Shown here one piece after another: positions 6,580 to 14,338 of a DNA stretch of 42,138 bases. The stretch's first letter is position 1, and each line of letters begins with the position of its first letter. Below the pieces are notes generated by a model. The model ran no database searches. It saw only the letters and a program-made list of their open reading frames with translations, and was not told the DNA's origin. The DNA is from Oscillospiraceae bacterium (lineage in GTDB: Bacteria > Bacillota > Clostridia > Oscillospirales > Oscillospiraceae): NCBI GenBank assembly GCA_016297855.1, contig JAEDFW010000003.1, positions 1-42,138 on the forward strand, written 5' to 3'. Both the position numbers and the translations under genes were made by a program.

Positions 6580-9365
6580 GCGAAACAAAATTCCCTTTGC
6601 ATGAACAGAATCTGCCTTTTGAGCTACCCAAGACCGACAAGCCCCGGGAAAAGATTCTGGCTCTGGGCAAAAAGATTACCGACCGTGTCCCGGCCAAACT
6701 TCACGGTGTCACCGGGGAAGATCCGGAGTACTGGGGTCTTGCCGGATTGGTCACTGATGAGATGGCAGACGTTGCCCTGAAAATGGGCGTCCGCAAGCCC
6801 AAAACATTACAGCAGCTGGTCAAGCTGACCGGCATGGAGGAAAAAAAGCTGGAACAGCTGCTGGAGGAGATGGCCTATATTGGCTTGCTGGAGTACCACT
6901 GGGAGAACCTGGACGGAAAGAACCCCGACCATGAGAAGCGGTATGTGCTCTGCCGCTTTGTGCCCGGCAGCGCGGAGTTCTTCAACATGCGCCCGTCTCA
7001 GATCGAAGAACATCCTGAGGTGACGGCCTTTTTCGAGCGAATGACCTTCCTGCCTCTGGAGAAGATCACCCCCATGGTTCCTCCCGGCGGCGCTGGCATC
7101 GGCATGCACGTCATCCCCGTGGAGAAGGCCATTGAGGCAGAAAACACCTCCATCGATCTGGAGCACATCTCCTACTGGCTGAAAAAGTACAATAAATTTG
7201 CCGCCTCTCCCTGTTCCTGCCGCCTGTCCCGGGCAACGATGGGCGAGGGCTGCGGTGACTGCTACGAGGACTGGTGCATCGCCGTGGGCGACATGGCCGA
7301 CTATATCGTAGAGACCGACCGTGGCCGCTATATCAGCTACGAAGAAGCGCTGGCGATCTTCAAAAAGGCCGAGGATAACGGCTATGTCCACCAGATCACC
7401 AACATCGACGGTCAGGAAAAGATCTTTGCCATCTGCAACTGCAACGTCAATGTCTGCAATGCCCTGCGCACTTCTCAGTTGTTCAACACGCCCAACATGA
7501 GCCGCAGCGCCTATGTGGCCAGAGTGGAACCGGCCAACTGCGTGGCCTGCGGCCGCTGCGTGGAGTTCTGCCCCGCCGGGGCTGTGAAGCTGGGTCAGAA
7601 GCTGTGCACCAAGGACGGTCCCGTGGTCTATCCCAAGCACGAGCTGCCCGACGAGACCCGCTGGGGTCCGGAGAAATGGGACATCGACTACCGAGACAAA
7701 AACCGGATCAACTGCTACGACACCGGCACGGCTCCTTGCAAGACGGCCTGCCCGGCCCATATCGCTGTTCAGGGCTATCTGAAGCTTGCCGCTCAGGAAA
7801 AATACGCCGAGGCTCTGGCCCTCATCAAAAAGAACAACCCATTCCCTGCCGTCTGCGGCTATATCTGTAACCGCCGCTGCGAGGACGCCTGTACCCGCGG
7901 CACCATTGACCAGGCTGTGGCCATCGACGAGGTGAAGAAATTCCTAGCCCGCAAGGATTTGGAGGCTGAAAGCCGCTATATTCCGCCGAAGGTCATACCG
8001 AAAGTTCAGGGCGGCTTTGACGAGAAAATCGCTATCATCGGCGGCGGCCCCGCCGGACTCAGCTGCGCCTACTATCTGGCGGAAAAGGGCTACAAGCCGG
8101 TAGTATTTGAGAAAAACGCTCAGCCCGGAGGCATGCTCCGCTACGGTGTCCCCAGCTTCAAGCTGGAGAAGGACGTCATTGATGCGGAGATCGAGATTCT
8201 CAGAATCATGGGCGTGGAGATCCGCTGCGGAATCGAAGTTGGCAAAGACGTGACTCTGGACCAGCTGCGATCTGAGGGTTATCAGGCCTTCTATCTGGCT
8301 ATTGGCTGTCAGGGTGGTCGGAAGGCCGGAATCCCCGGCGAAGATAGCCCGGACGTCATGACCGCCGTGGACTTCCTCCGTGTCGTTGGGCTGGATGAAA
8401 GCTATCCGGTCAAAGGTAAGGTCGTGGTGGTAGGCGGAGGCAATGTAGCCATCGACGTGGCCCGGACTGCCCAGCGCTGCGGCGCAGAAACAGTTTCCAT
8501 GTTCTGCCTGGAACCCAGAGACAAGATGCCCGCCTCGGAAGAGGAGATTGCTGAGGCGTTGGACGAAGGCGTCAGCGTGGACTGCGGCTGGGGACCCAAG
8601 GAAATTCTCACAGAGAACGGACGGGTCACGGGAATCGTGTTCAAACGCTGCACCAGCGTCTGGGACGAGAATGGCCGTTTCCATCCCACCTATGATGAAT
8701 CCCAGACCAGAACCGTGGCCTGCGATCGGGTGTTCCTGTCCATCGGCCAGAGCATCCTCTGGGGCAACCTGCTGGATGGCTCCAAGGTGGAGTTAGGCCG
8801 CGGAAACGGCGCAGTCGCCGACAGCCTGACTTACCAGACAGCCGAGCCGGACATCTTTGTAGGCGGCGATGTATACACCGGCCCCAAGTTCGCCATCGAC
8901 GCCATTGCCGCCGGTAAGGAGGGCGCCATCTCCATCCACCGCTTTGTTCAGAAAGCCAGCCTGACCATCGGCCGGAACCGGAACGACTTCATTGCTTTGG
9001 ATAAGGATAACATCGTGGTGGAGCAGTATGACAATTCCGCCCGGCAAATTCCAGGGACCGACGCTGCCATCGACCACAAAAAAACCTTCCGCCACGCCAG
9101 ACTGCCCTTCACCGAGGCTCAGGTCAAGGCGGAAACGGCCCGCTGTCTGGGTTGCGGCGCGTCGGTGGTAGACCCCAACAAGTGCATCGGCTGCGGCGTC
9201 TGTACCACCAAGTGCGGCTTCGATGCTATCCACCTGCACCGTGAACTGCCGGAATGCTCTACCATGATTCGAACCGAGGACAAGATGAAGGCCATTCTGC
9301 CCAACATGGTCAAGCGGGCTCTGAAGATCAAAAAGGCAGAGCGAAGGGCGAAAAAGGGTCAGTGA
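6576..9365 (+). CDS. Multidomain Fe-S / FAD / NAD(P) oxidoreductase (GltD-like core)
   Basis: 929 residues. Order: (1) about 45-110, winged-helix-like segment (TLQQLVKLTGMEEKKLEQLL); (2) about 205-300, cysteine-rich domain with SPCSCRLSR, GEGCGDCYEDWC and CNCNVNVCN; (3) ferredoxin-type CVACGRCVEFCPAG near 321; (4) about 385-450, GltD/DPYD-type Fe-S domain (PCKTACPAH, CNRRCEDAC); (5) FAD-binding GGGPAG near 488; (6) NAD(P)-binding GGGNVAID near 618 and FAD-contact GGDVYTGPKFAIDA near 763; (7) C-terminal CLGCG and CIGCGVCTTKCGF (857-880). Predicted to move electrons from NAD(P)H through flavin to several [4Fe-4S] clusters; no signal peptide or membrane helix. Lies between hypB and hypA, so it is the obvious candidate client. 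Start overlaps the hypB stop, behind GGAAAGGAGA. Substrate unknown. Confidence 0.85.
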   Translation: MSETKFPLHEQNLPFELPKTDKPREKILALGKKITDRVPAKLHGVTGEDPEYWGLAGLVTDEMADVALKMGVRKPKTLQQLVKLTGMEEKKLEQLLEEMAYIGLLEYHWENLDGKNPDHEKRYVLCRFVPGSAEFFNMRPSQIEEHPEVTAFFERMTFLPLEKITPMVPPGGAGIGMHVIPVEKAIEAENTSIDLEHISYWLKKYNKFAASPCSCRLSRATMGEGCGDCYEDWCIAVGDMADYIVETDRGRYISYEEALAIFKKAEDNGYVHQITNIDGQEKIFAICNCNVNVCNALRTSQLFNTPNMSRSAYVARVEPANCVACGRCVEFCPAGAVKLGQKLCTKDGPVVYPKHELPDETRWGPEKWDIDYRDKNRINCYDTGTAPCKTACPAHIAVQGYLKLAAQEKYAEALALIKKNNPFPAVCGYICNRRCEDACTRGTIDQAVAIDEVKKFLARKDLEAESRYIPPKVIPKVQGGFDEKIAIIGGGPAGLSCAYYLAEKGYKPVVFEKNAQPGGMLRYGVPSFKLEKDVIDAEIEILRIMGVEIRCGIEVGKDVTLDQLRSEGYQAFYLAIGCQGGRKAGIPGEDSPDVMTAVDFLRVVGLDESYPVKGKVVVVGGGNVAIDVARTAQRCGAETVSMFCLEPRDKMPASEEEIAEALDEGVSVDCGWGPKEILTENGRVTGIVFKRCTSVWDENGRFHPTYDESQTRTVACDRVFLSIGQSILWGNLLDGSKVELGRGNGAVADSLTYQTAEPDIFVGGDVYTGPKFAIDAIAAGKEGAISIHRFVQKASLTIGRNRNDFIALDKDNIVVEQYDNSARQIPGTDAAIDHKKTFRHARLPFTEAQVKAETARCLGCGASVVDPNKCIGCGVCTTKCGFDAIHLHRELPECSTMIRTEDKMKAILPNMVKRALKIKKAERRAKKGQ

Positions 9366-9366
9366 G

Positions 9367-9711
9367 ATGCACGAACTGGGGATCGTCTTTCACATCATCG
9401 ACGCGCTGGATACTGTTGCAAAGGAAAACGACCTGAGCGCCATCCAGAGCGTTACCATTCAGCTGGGCGAAGTTTCCACGGTCATCGCGGAGTATCTTGT
9501 GGACTGCTGGAACTGGGCCGTGAAGAAAAGGCCGCTGTTAAAGGAATGCCGTATGGAGGTGGAAACGCTCCCCGCCGTGACCCACTGCGAAACCTGCGGC
9601 CGGGACTACGGCACCGTAGCTCACGGCCGCGTCTGCCCCCACTGCGGCAGCGAAAAAACCTATCTTTTGACAGGCAGCGAAATCAACATCAAGGAAATCG
9701 CCGCTTGTTGA
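9367..9711 (+). CDS. hypA: HypA-type nickel metallochaperone
   Basis: 114 residues, family-typical length. Begins MHELGI, placing the nickel-binding His2 and Glu3; zinc site Cys74-x2-Cys77 and Cys90-x2-Cys93 (CETCG, CPHCG). HypA hands nickel to an apoenzyme, working with HypB. Starts one base after the stop of the oxidoreductase gene, so it is part of the same transcript. Its retention in a cassette without hydrogenase or urease structural genes suggests a nickel client inside the cassette or elsewhere in the genome. Confidence 0.93.
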   Translation: MHELGIVFHIIDALDTVAKENDLSAIQSVTIQLGEVSTVIAEYLVDCWNWAVKKRPLLKECRMEVETLPAVTHCETCGRDYGTVAHGRVCPHCGSEKTYLLTGSEINIKEIAAC

Positions 9712-9746
9712 AAAAAAGAGAGAAAGAGAATTGAGGAGGAATACAC

Positions 9747-10787
9747 ATGTTATTTCAACTGTACGGCGACAACGCCGGATTTCAGCTTCTGGGCTGGCTG
9801 CTGGTATTTCTGGGCCTGATTTTGACCAATGAGATCGCCAGAAGATCCAAGCAGGGCGGCATCTTCTTTTTCCTGCTCCTGCCTGCCGGGCTGACGGTAT
9901 ACTTCATCGCCATTGCCATTGGCGCAGCTCTGGGCGCGCCCTGGGCACTGAACAATCCCACCCACCTCTACATGGGCAGCTGGTTCCACTATGCTAAACT
10001 CTACGCAGCCACCGCAGGCTGTATTGGTTTCATGATGCTCAAGTATAAGTGGGGCGTGGGCAAAACCGAGTGGTTCAAGGTGTTTCCATTCGTCATCGTG
10101 GCCATTAACATTCTCATCGCCGTAGGCAGCGACTTTGAGTCGGCCATAAAGGGTGCTATTGCGATGAAGCAGTATGGCGACCGCTGGTGGCTCTCCAGCG
10201 AGAATGTCTGGCTCTACGGCGGCTGGTGGAACTGGCTTAACGGCATTGCCGGTATCATCAATATCTTCTGCATGACCGGCTGGTGGGGCATTTACTCCTC
10301 CAAGAAAAAGGATGATATGCTCTGGCCAGATATGATCTGGCTGTATATTCTGGCCTATGACGTGTGGAACTTCCAGTATACATACCTGAACCTGCCCACC
10401 CATGCCTGGTTCTGCGGACTGGCGCTGCTGCTGGCTCCCACGGTGGCCAACGCATTGTGGAACAAGGGCGGCTGGATTCAAAACCGCGCCAACACCCTGG
10501 CCATCTGGTGCATGTTCGCCCAGGTCTTCCCCCTGTTCCAGGACAACAGCGTCTTTACCACCATCCCTGTTCTGTACGCCGACGGCTTCATGGATGCCGC
10601 TATCCGCCCCACTGCCGTCAATCCCGTGCCGCAGGGCGTCATCTCCATTTTGTCTCTGGCGGTGAACGTGCTGGTGCTGGCGCTCATCATCAAGCGTGCT
10701 GTCCAGCAAAAGAAGAATCCCTACAAGCACGAGATCTTCACTGATACCAGAGACTTCCAGCTGGCCATGGCAAGAGCAGAAAAGTAA
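9747..10787 (+). CDS. Polytopic membrane protein, DUF5692-like
   Basis: 346 residues with about nine or ten hydrophobic segments, for example 13-30, 38-62, 85-100, 114-130, 155-175, 190-210, 217-235, 246-262 and 295-316. Tryptophan- and tyrosine-rich (WWLSSENVWLYGGWWNW around residue 150), with few charged residues in the helices. I believe it matches the DUF5692 family, for which I know no established function. Strong GAGGAGGA before the ATG; last gene of the cassette. It could be a transporter for the substrate or a membrane partner of the oxidoreductase; neither is shown. Confidence 0.75.
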   Translation: MLFQLYGDNAGFQLLGWLLVFLGLILTNEIARRSKQGGIFFFLLLPAGLTVYFIAIAIGAALGAPWALNNPTHLYMGSWFHYAKLYAATAGCIGFMMLKYKWGVGKTEWFKVFPFVIVAINILIAVGSDFESAIKGAIAMKQYGDRWWLSSENVWLYGGWWNWLNGIAGIINIFCMTGWWGIYSSKKKDDMLWPDMIWLYILAYDVWNFQYTYLNLPTHAWFCGLALLLAPTVANALWNKGGWIQNRANTLAIWCMFAQVFPLFQDNSVFTTIPVLYADGFMDAAIRPTAVNPVPQGVISILSLAVNVLVLALIIKRAVQQKKNPYKHEIFTDTRDFQLAMARAEK

Positions 10788-10831
10788 CACCGCTTGAAAC
10801 GACAAACATTTCATGCGCGAATAGAAAAAAT

Positions 10832-10851
10832 GAAGCCCCGATTGAGGCTTC
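10832..10851 (+). other. Small hairpin after the cassette
   Basis: GAAGCC/GGCTTC stem with 8-nt loop and a poor T tract; possibly part of the end of the hyp transcript. Confidence 0.3.
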
Positions 10852-10910
10852 TGGTTTGATATTGGGTGCTGGCCGGAAAATGGCGCCATCCACACAGGTG
10901 TCCTATTACA

Positions 10911-10948
10911 CGCCGGAGCAAAGGCCACTTTGCTCCGGCGGTTTTATT
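10911..10948 (+). terminator. Terminator between the hyp cassette and the GNAT gene
   Basis: Perfect 13-bp stem (10911-10923 with 10928-10940), loop GCCA, then GTTTTATT. It abuts the stop codon of the convergent GNAT gene. Confidence 0.75.
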
Positions 10949-11438
10949 GCAGCATCAGGCGGTAACGCTGGCCGCGCTGTGTTTTTTCATAGGCCGCAAA
11001 GCCCATGCTTTCAAACAGCCGCCGCGAGGCGGTGTTAAAATCGTAGATTTCATCGACATACAGGCAGTCATAGCCCAGTTGTCTGCCCCGCGCAATCAAG
11101 GCGGCAATAATCCGCCTGCCAACGCCGCAGCCGCGAAGCTGCGGTTCGCCGATCACAATCGGGCAGTCGTACTGCCAGAACGTCACATCACCCACCGGTA
11201 CAAACGCGCCGTGGCGAAAAACTTCAATAAAATAGAGTTCGCCGTGTGCGTCCAGATACCGGTACATCTGTCCGAGCCGCTGCATGTCATACGGCTTTGC
11301 CTGTCCGTCGACCAGACGCACTGTTTCCGCGTCCTGATACCACCCGAGCGCAAATTCATACTTCCCGTCAAACCTGCGCAGACGCAGCGTATCGTCGACA
11401 GCGATAATCTCAGGCTGGCTTATGCCCGCAATCGGCAT
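10944..11438 (-). CDS. GNAT family N-acetyltransferase
   Basis: 164 residues. The acetyl-CoA loop QLRGCGVGRRIIAALI (motif A) and the following DEIYDFNTASRRLFESMGF (motif B) identify the GNAT fold; the acceptor is unknown. ATG at 11438 is preferred over the ATG at 11447, since GAAAGGAG touches the latter but is about ten bases from the former. Lies 76 bp downstream of greA on the same strand, with a 9-bp hairpin (11461-11486) between them, so it may be partly co-transcribed. Confidence 0.8.
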   Translation of the reverse strand: MPIAGISQPEIIAVDDTLRLRRFDGKYEFALGWYQDAETVRLVDGQAKPYDMQRLGQMYRYLDAHGELYFIEVFRHGAFVPVGDVTFWQYDCPIVIGEPQLRGCGVGRRIIAALIARGRQLGYDCLYVDEIYDFNTASRRLFESMGFAAYEKTQRGQRYRLMLQ

Positions 11439-11514
11439 TCTGACCATTCTCCTTTCCGCACGGCAGATCCCACTGGAGATTTGCCGCTAAATCGCAGGTG
11501 CCGCAGCTGCATGA

Positions 11515-12018
11515 TCAGTAGCTGCTGATGGGCAGAGAATCGTCGTCCGTGCCCTTTTCCACGCTGCGGATCTGGATATAATAGCTGTAGGTCGGGCTGA
11601 CCTCGACCAGCACACGCTCGCCCGCCTTGCGGCCCATGATCGCCTTGCCTACGGGAGATTCCTTACTGATCAGGCCCTGCAGCGCGTTCTGGCGCAGGGT
11701 GGTGACAAGACGGATGGTCTGCTCTTCCTCGTCTTCCTCGATATAGATGACGACCTTGTCAAACAGGCCGATCTCATCGGGCTTCGAGTCTGTATCAATC
11801 ACCTTTGCCGTCTTGATCATCCGCTCAAGATAGCGGATGCGGCTGTCGTTGCGGTTTTTTTCACGCTTGGCGGCCTTATACTCAAAATTTTCGCTCAGAT
11901 CGCCGAATTCGCGCGCCGTTTTCACGTCCTCGATGAGCTGCGGACGCAGCGTCAGGCGGCGGTATTCGACTTCCTCCTGCATTTTTTTGATATCCACAGC
12001 GGTCAATTCATCGTTCAT
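11515..12018 (-). CDS. greA: Transcription elongation factor GreA
   Basis: 167 residues. GreA rescues backtracked RNA polymerase by stimulating transcript cleavage. N-terminal antiparallel coiled coil (about 10-80) with the acidic tip EFGDLSENFEYKAAK that reaches the catalytic site; C-terminal FKBP-like domain with GLISKESPVGKAIMGRKAGE. GAGGCGAAGAG precedes the ATG. Divergent from trmO. Confidence 0.94.
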   Translation of the reverse strand: MNDELTAVDIKKMQEEVEYRRLTLRPQLIEDVKTAREFGDLSENFEYKAAKREKNRNDSRIRYLERMIKTAKVIDTDSKPDEIGLFDKVVIYIEEDEEEQTIRLVTTLRQNALQGLISKESPVGKAIMGRKAGERVLVEVSPTYSYYIQIRSVEKGTDDDSLPISSY

Positions 12019-12082
12019 TCTCTTCGCCTCTTTTTGTATTTGCTATCATTTTACGCATTTTTACCGCAAATGCAAATGAAAT

Positions 12083-12110
12083 TTGATTTTTCTTTTCTTT
12101 CTGCTATGAT
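12083..12110 (+). promoter_or_regulatory. Promoter of trmO
   Basis: TTGATT (12083-12088), 16-bp spacer, TATGAT (12105-12110). Confidence 0.5.
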
Positions 12111-12140
12111 ATACACATCATGTTTGCAGGAGCGACACAT

Positions 12141-12812
12141 ATGCAGATCATCGCCCATATCCACACGGATTTCCCGACCAAATTCGGCGTACCGCGCCAG
12201 TCCGGGTTGGCCGAGAGCCTTCGCGGCACCATCGTCTTTACCCCGCCCTACCGCAACCCCGACGCGCTGCGCGGCATTGAAGGATTCTCCCACATCTGGC
12301 TTATCTGGCAGTTCCACAAGGCGCTGCGCGACGGCTTTTCGCCTACGGTGCTGCCGCCCAAGCTCGGCGGCAAGACGCGTGTGGGCGTGTTCGCCACGCG
12401 CTCACCGTTCCGTCCGAATGCAATCGGTCTGTCATCCGTGCGGCTTCTGGGCGTTGCGCTGCACACGCCGGACGGACCGCTGCTGCATGTGGCGGGCGCG
12501 GATCTGGTGGATGGCACGCCGATCTTTGATATCAAGCCGTATCTGCCCTACGCCGACTGCCATACGGATGCGACCGACGCATTTGCCGATATCCGGCGTG
12601 ATACGCCTTTGCGGGTTGTATTCCCCGACGAATGGCTGCAGATAATCCCCGAGGACAAGCGCGAGGCACTTTTTGAGGTTCTCGCCCTCGATACCCGCCC
12701 CGGCTACCAGAACGACCCTGCGCGGCGCTACGGCTTCAACTATGCGGGCTTTGACGTGCGATTTACCATTGACGGCGATACGCTCACGGTCGTGGAGATC
12801 GTGAAACTGTGA
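12141..12812 (+). CDS. trmO: TrmO/TsaA-type tRNA (m6t6A37) methyltransferase
   Basis: 223 residues. SAM-dependent methylation of t6A37 in tRNA by a beta-barrel (UPF0066/TsaA) methyltransferase. Features: GIEGFSHIWLIWQFH, GVFATRSPFRPNAIGLSSV (the family signature) and DGTPIFDIKPYLPYAD. The C-terminal part (about 160-223) with RPGYQNDPARRYGF matches longer family members. GCAGGAG lies before the ATG at 12141. Confidence 0.9.
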   Translation: MQIIAHIHTDFPTKFGVPRQSGLAESLRGTIVFTPPYRNPDALRGIEGFSHIWLIWQFHKALRDGFSPTVLPPKLGGKTRVGVFATRSPFRPNAIGLSSVRLLGVALHTPDGPLLHVAGADLVDGTPIFDIKPYLPYADCHTDATDAFADIRRDTPLRVVFPDEWLQIIPEDKREALFEVLALDTRPGYQNDPARRYGFNYAGFDVRFTIDGDTLTVVEIVKL

Positions 12813-12849
12813 AAACGGACTCGGAAGATTCGCTTCCGAGTCCATTTTC
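12813..12849. terminator. Bidirectional terminator between trmO and truA
   Basis: Perfect 11-bp stem GGACTCGGAAG/CTTCCGAGTCC (12817-12827 with 12833-12843), T run on the plus side and A run (T run on minus) on the other. Confidence 0.8.
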
Positions 12850-13582
12850 AGTAATCGACCCGCATCAGGCTCAGTCCCTGCGGCGGTGCGGTAAAGCCCG
12901 CGAGTTTACGGTCCTTTGCCAGAAGCGTATCCTTGACGCTATCGGGCGTGCGTTTGCCCTGCCCGACCTCCAGTAGCGTGCCGACCAGAATACGCACCAT
13001 GTTCTGCAGAAAGCCCGTGCCATGGAAGTTGAAATACAGAAAATCTTTCCTCCGGACGATCTCGATGGAATCGACGTTGCGCACGGTGGATTTTTTCATC
13101 TGCGGATTGCTGCAGAAGCTCTTATAGTCGTGCTCGCCCTGCAAATACGCCGCCGCCTGCTGCATGGCAGAAACATCCGGCTGGTAATCAAGCACCGTGA
13201 CGTATTTGCGATTGAAAACCGGCTTCGTATCGCCCACATAGCAGGTATAGGTGTAGAGCTTTCCGACGGCGCGGTAGCGCGCATGGAAACGGTCGGCCGC
13301 CTCTTTGACCTCATTTACGCAGATATCGTCCGGCAGATAATGGTTCATATAATCCCGGATCTGCCCCGGCGTTTTTTCCGTGTCCATATAGGCGTTTGCC
13401 ACCATTGCACGCGCATGAACGCCCGCGTCGGTGCGGCCAGCGCCGATGACATTCACATCCGTATCACACATGCGCGAGAGGACGGCTTCGAGTTTTCCTT
13501 GAATGGTGTCTTTGCCGGGTTGGCGTTCCCAGCCAAAGTAGCGCGAACCGTCGTATGCGATCGTGAACTTATAATTTCTCAT
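12848..13582 (-). CDS. truA: tRNA pseudouridine(38-40) synthase TruA
   Basis: 244 residues. Isomerises uridines 38-40 in tRNA anticodon arms. Catalytic Asp52 in GAGRTDAGVHA; AYDGSRYFGWERQP near the N-terminus and NFHGTGFLQNMVRILVG near the C-terminus are family hallmarks. The start at 13582 lies inside the last codons of the upstream zinc-ribbon gene (14-bp overlap), which points to translational coupling; the ribosome site (GAAGAAAGA) is weak. Confidence 0.95.
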   Translation of the reverse strand: MRNYKFTIAYDGSRYFGWERQPGKDTIQGKLEAVLSRMCDTDVNVIGAGRTDAGVHARAMVANAYMDTEKTPGQIRDYMNHYLPDDICVNEVKEAADRFHARYRAVGKLYTYTCYVGDTKPVFNRKYVTVLDYQPDVSAMQQAAAYLQGEHDYKSFCSNPQMKKSTVRNVDSIEIVRRKDFLYFNFHGTGFLQNMVRILVGTLLEVGQGKRTPDSVKDTLLAKDRKLAGFTAPPQGLSLMRVDY

Positions 13583-13988
13583 ACTGTCTTTCTTCATCCA
13601 AATTTTTGGTATACCGGCAGGCAGGATAGTTGGAACAGCCCCAGAATTTCTGCCCCTTGCGCGCCCCCGACTGCCCCGTGCGCAGCACCATCTGCGCGCC
13701 GCAACGCGGACACACGGGTACGCGGCTTTCCGCCGCGCGCTGGCGGTGCAGTTCAGCTGTGCGCACGGGCGTTTTGCCGCCCACGACCTCGTCAAAGCGA
13801 ATGGGCGTGCAGTGCGCCTTCTTTGCGATCTCAACCGCCAGAAGATCATATAGCCGCTTCAATTCGCCCGGCTGCATACCAGCGGAGAGCTTTCGGCGCA
13901 GGTAGATCTCCGGCGTTGTGCCCACCTGCTTGCCGAACGCGCTCAGAAAGCGCTCCCGATCCGACTTTTGTTGTCTTTTGGGATACAT
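13569..13988 (-). CDS. Zinc-ribbon protein with topoisomerase-type C4 finger
   Basis: 139 residues. The C-terminal segment CPRCGAQMVLR...FWGCSNYPACRYTKNL has the C-x2-C...C-x4-C spacing of topoisomerase I C-terminal zinc ribbons, usually involved in nucleic-acid binding. The N-terminal 80 residues are basic and helical (PKRQQKSDRERFLSAFGK) with no recognised domain. GGGAGGG is six bases from ATG 13988; a second ATG at 13994 is too close. Overlaps truA. Role unknown, perhaps in RNA or DNA processing. Confidence 0.72.
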   Translation of the reverse strand: MYPKRQQKSDRERFLSAFGKQVGTTPEIYLRRKLSAGMQPGELKRLYDLLAVEIAKKAHCTPIRFDEVVGGKTPVRTAELHRQRAAESRVPVCPRCGAQMVLRTGQSGARKGQKFWGCSNYPACRYTKNLDEERQYEKL

Positions 13989-14338
13989 CGTCATCCCTCC
14001 CTGTTTACAGTATAGCATACGCCAGCAGGAAAAATCCAGTGCCGCGCAAAAATGCTGCTTCGGGCGGCACAGCATGTGCTTCTGCTGCTTGTATCTCCGG
14101 TGCTTTCGCGTCTGCAGTTCTATGCGCCGATTGCCATGGGCCGGAGCTTTGCGGCGCGCAAGGAAGCTGCTTTCCGTCGCGTTTTTCTTTTGCGGCATTT
14201 TTCCTGAAAATTATCGCCGCCGGCGTTTTGTATCTCATCTTCTGGCTGATGATGAAAAAGCGGTTGAACCTCGCCTGACACACTCTTTTCAAACAGCCTC
14301 CCGTCTGGTATAATACCGGAAAAGGGAGGCGGTATTTT
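13989..14338. other. 350-bp intergenic region, no confident gene
   Basis: Divergent control region of the zinc-ribbon/truA pair and the dehydrogenase gene. A plus-strand frame ending at 14278 has a hydrophobic, basic tail (FLKIIAAGVLYLIFWLMMKK), which resembles a small membrane protein, but I find no start codon with a ribosome site for it. A promoter for the downstream gene is listed separately. GCCTCCC (14297-14303) and GGGAGGC (14324-14330) form an inverted repeat that would bury the ribosome site. Confidence 0.4.
14286..14314 (+). promoter_or_regulatory. Promoter of the 2-hydroxyacid dehydrogenase gene
   Basis: TTTTCA (14286-14291), 17-bp spacer, perfect TATAAT (14309-14314). Confidence 0.5.

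Noticed and set aside
13022..14278. Long plus-strand open frame opposite truA and the zinc-ribbon gene
   Set aside because: It is antisense to two well-conserved genes and has no ribosome site; an artefact of high G+C codon use.
14160..14278. Small membrane protein ending at 14278
   Set aside because: Hydrophobic tail looks real, but there is no start codon with a ribosome site in frame.
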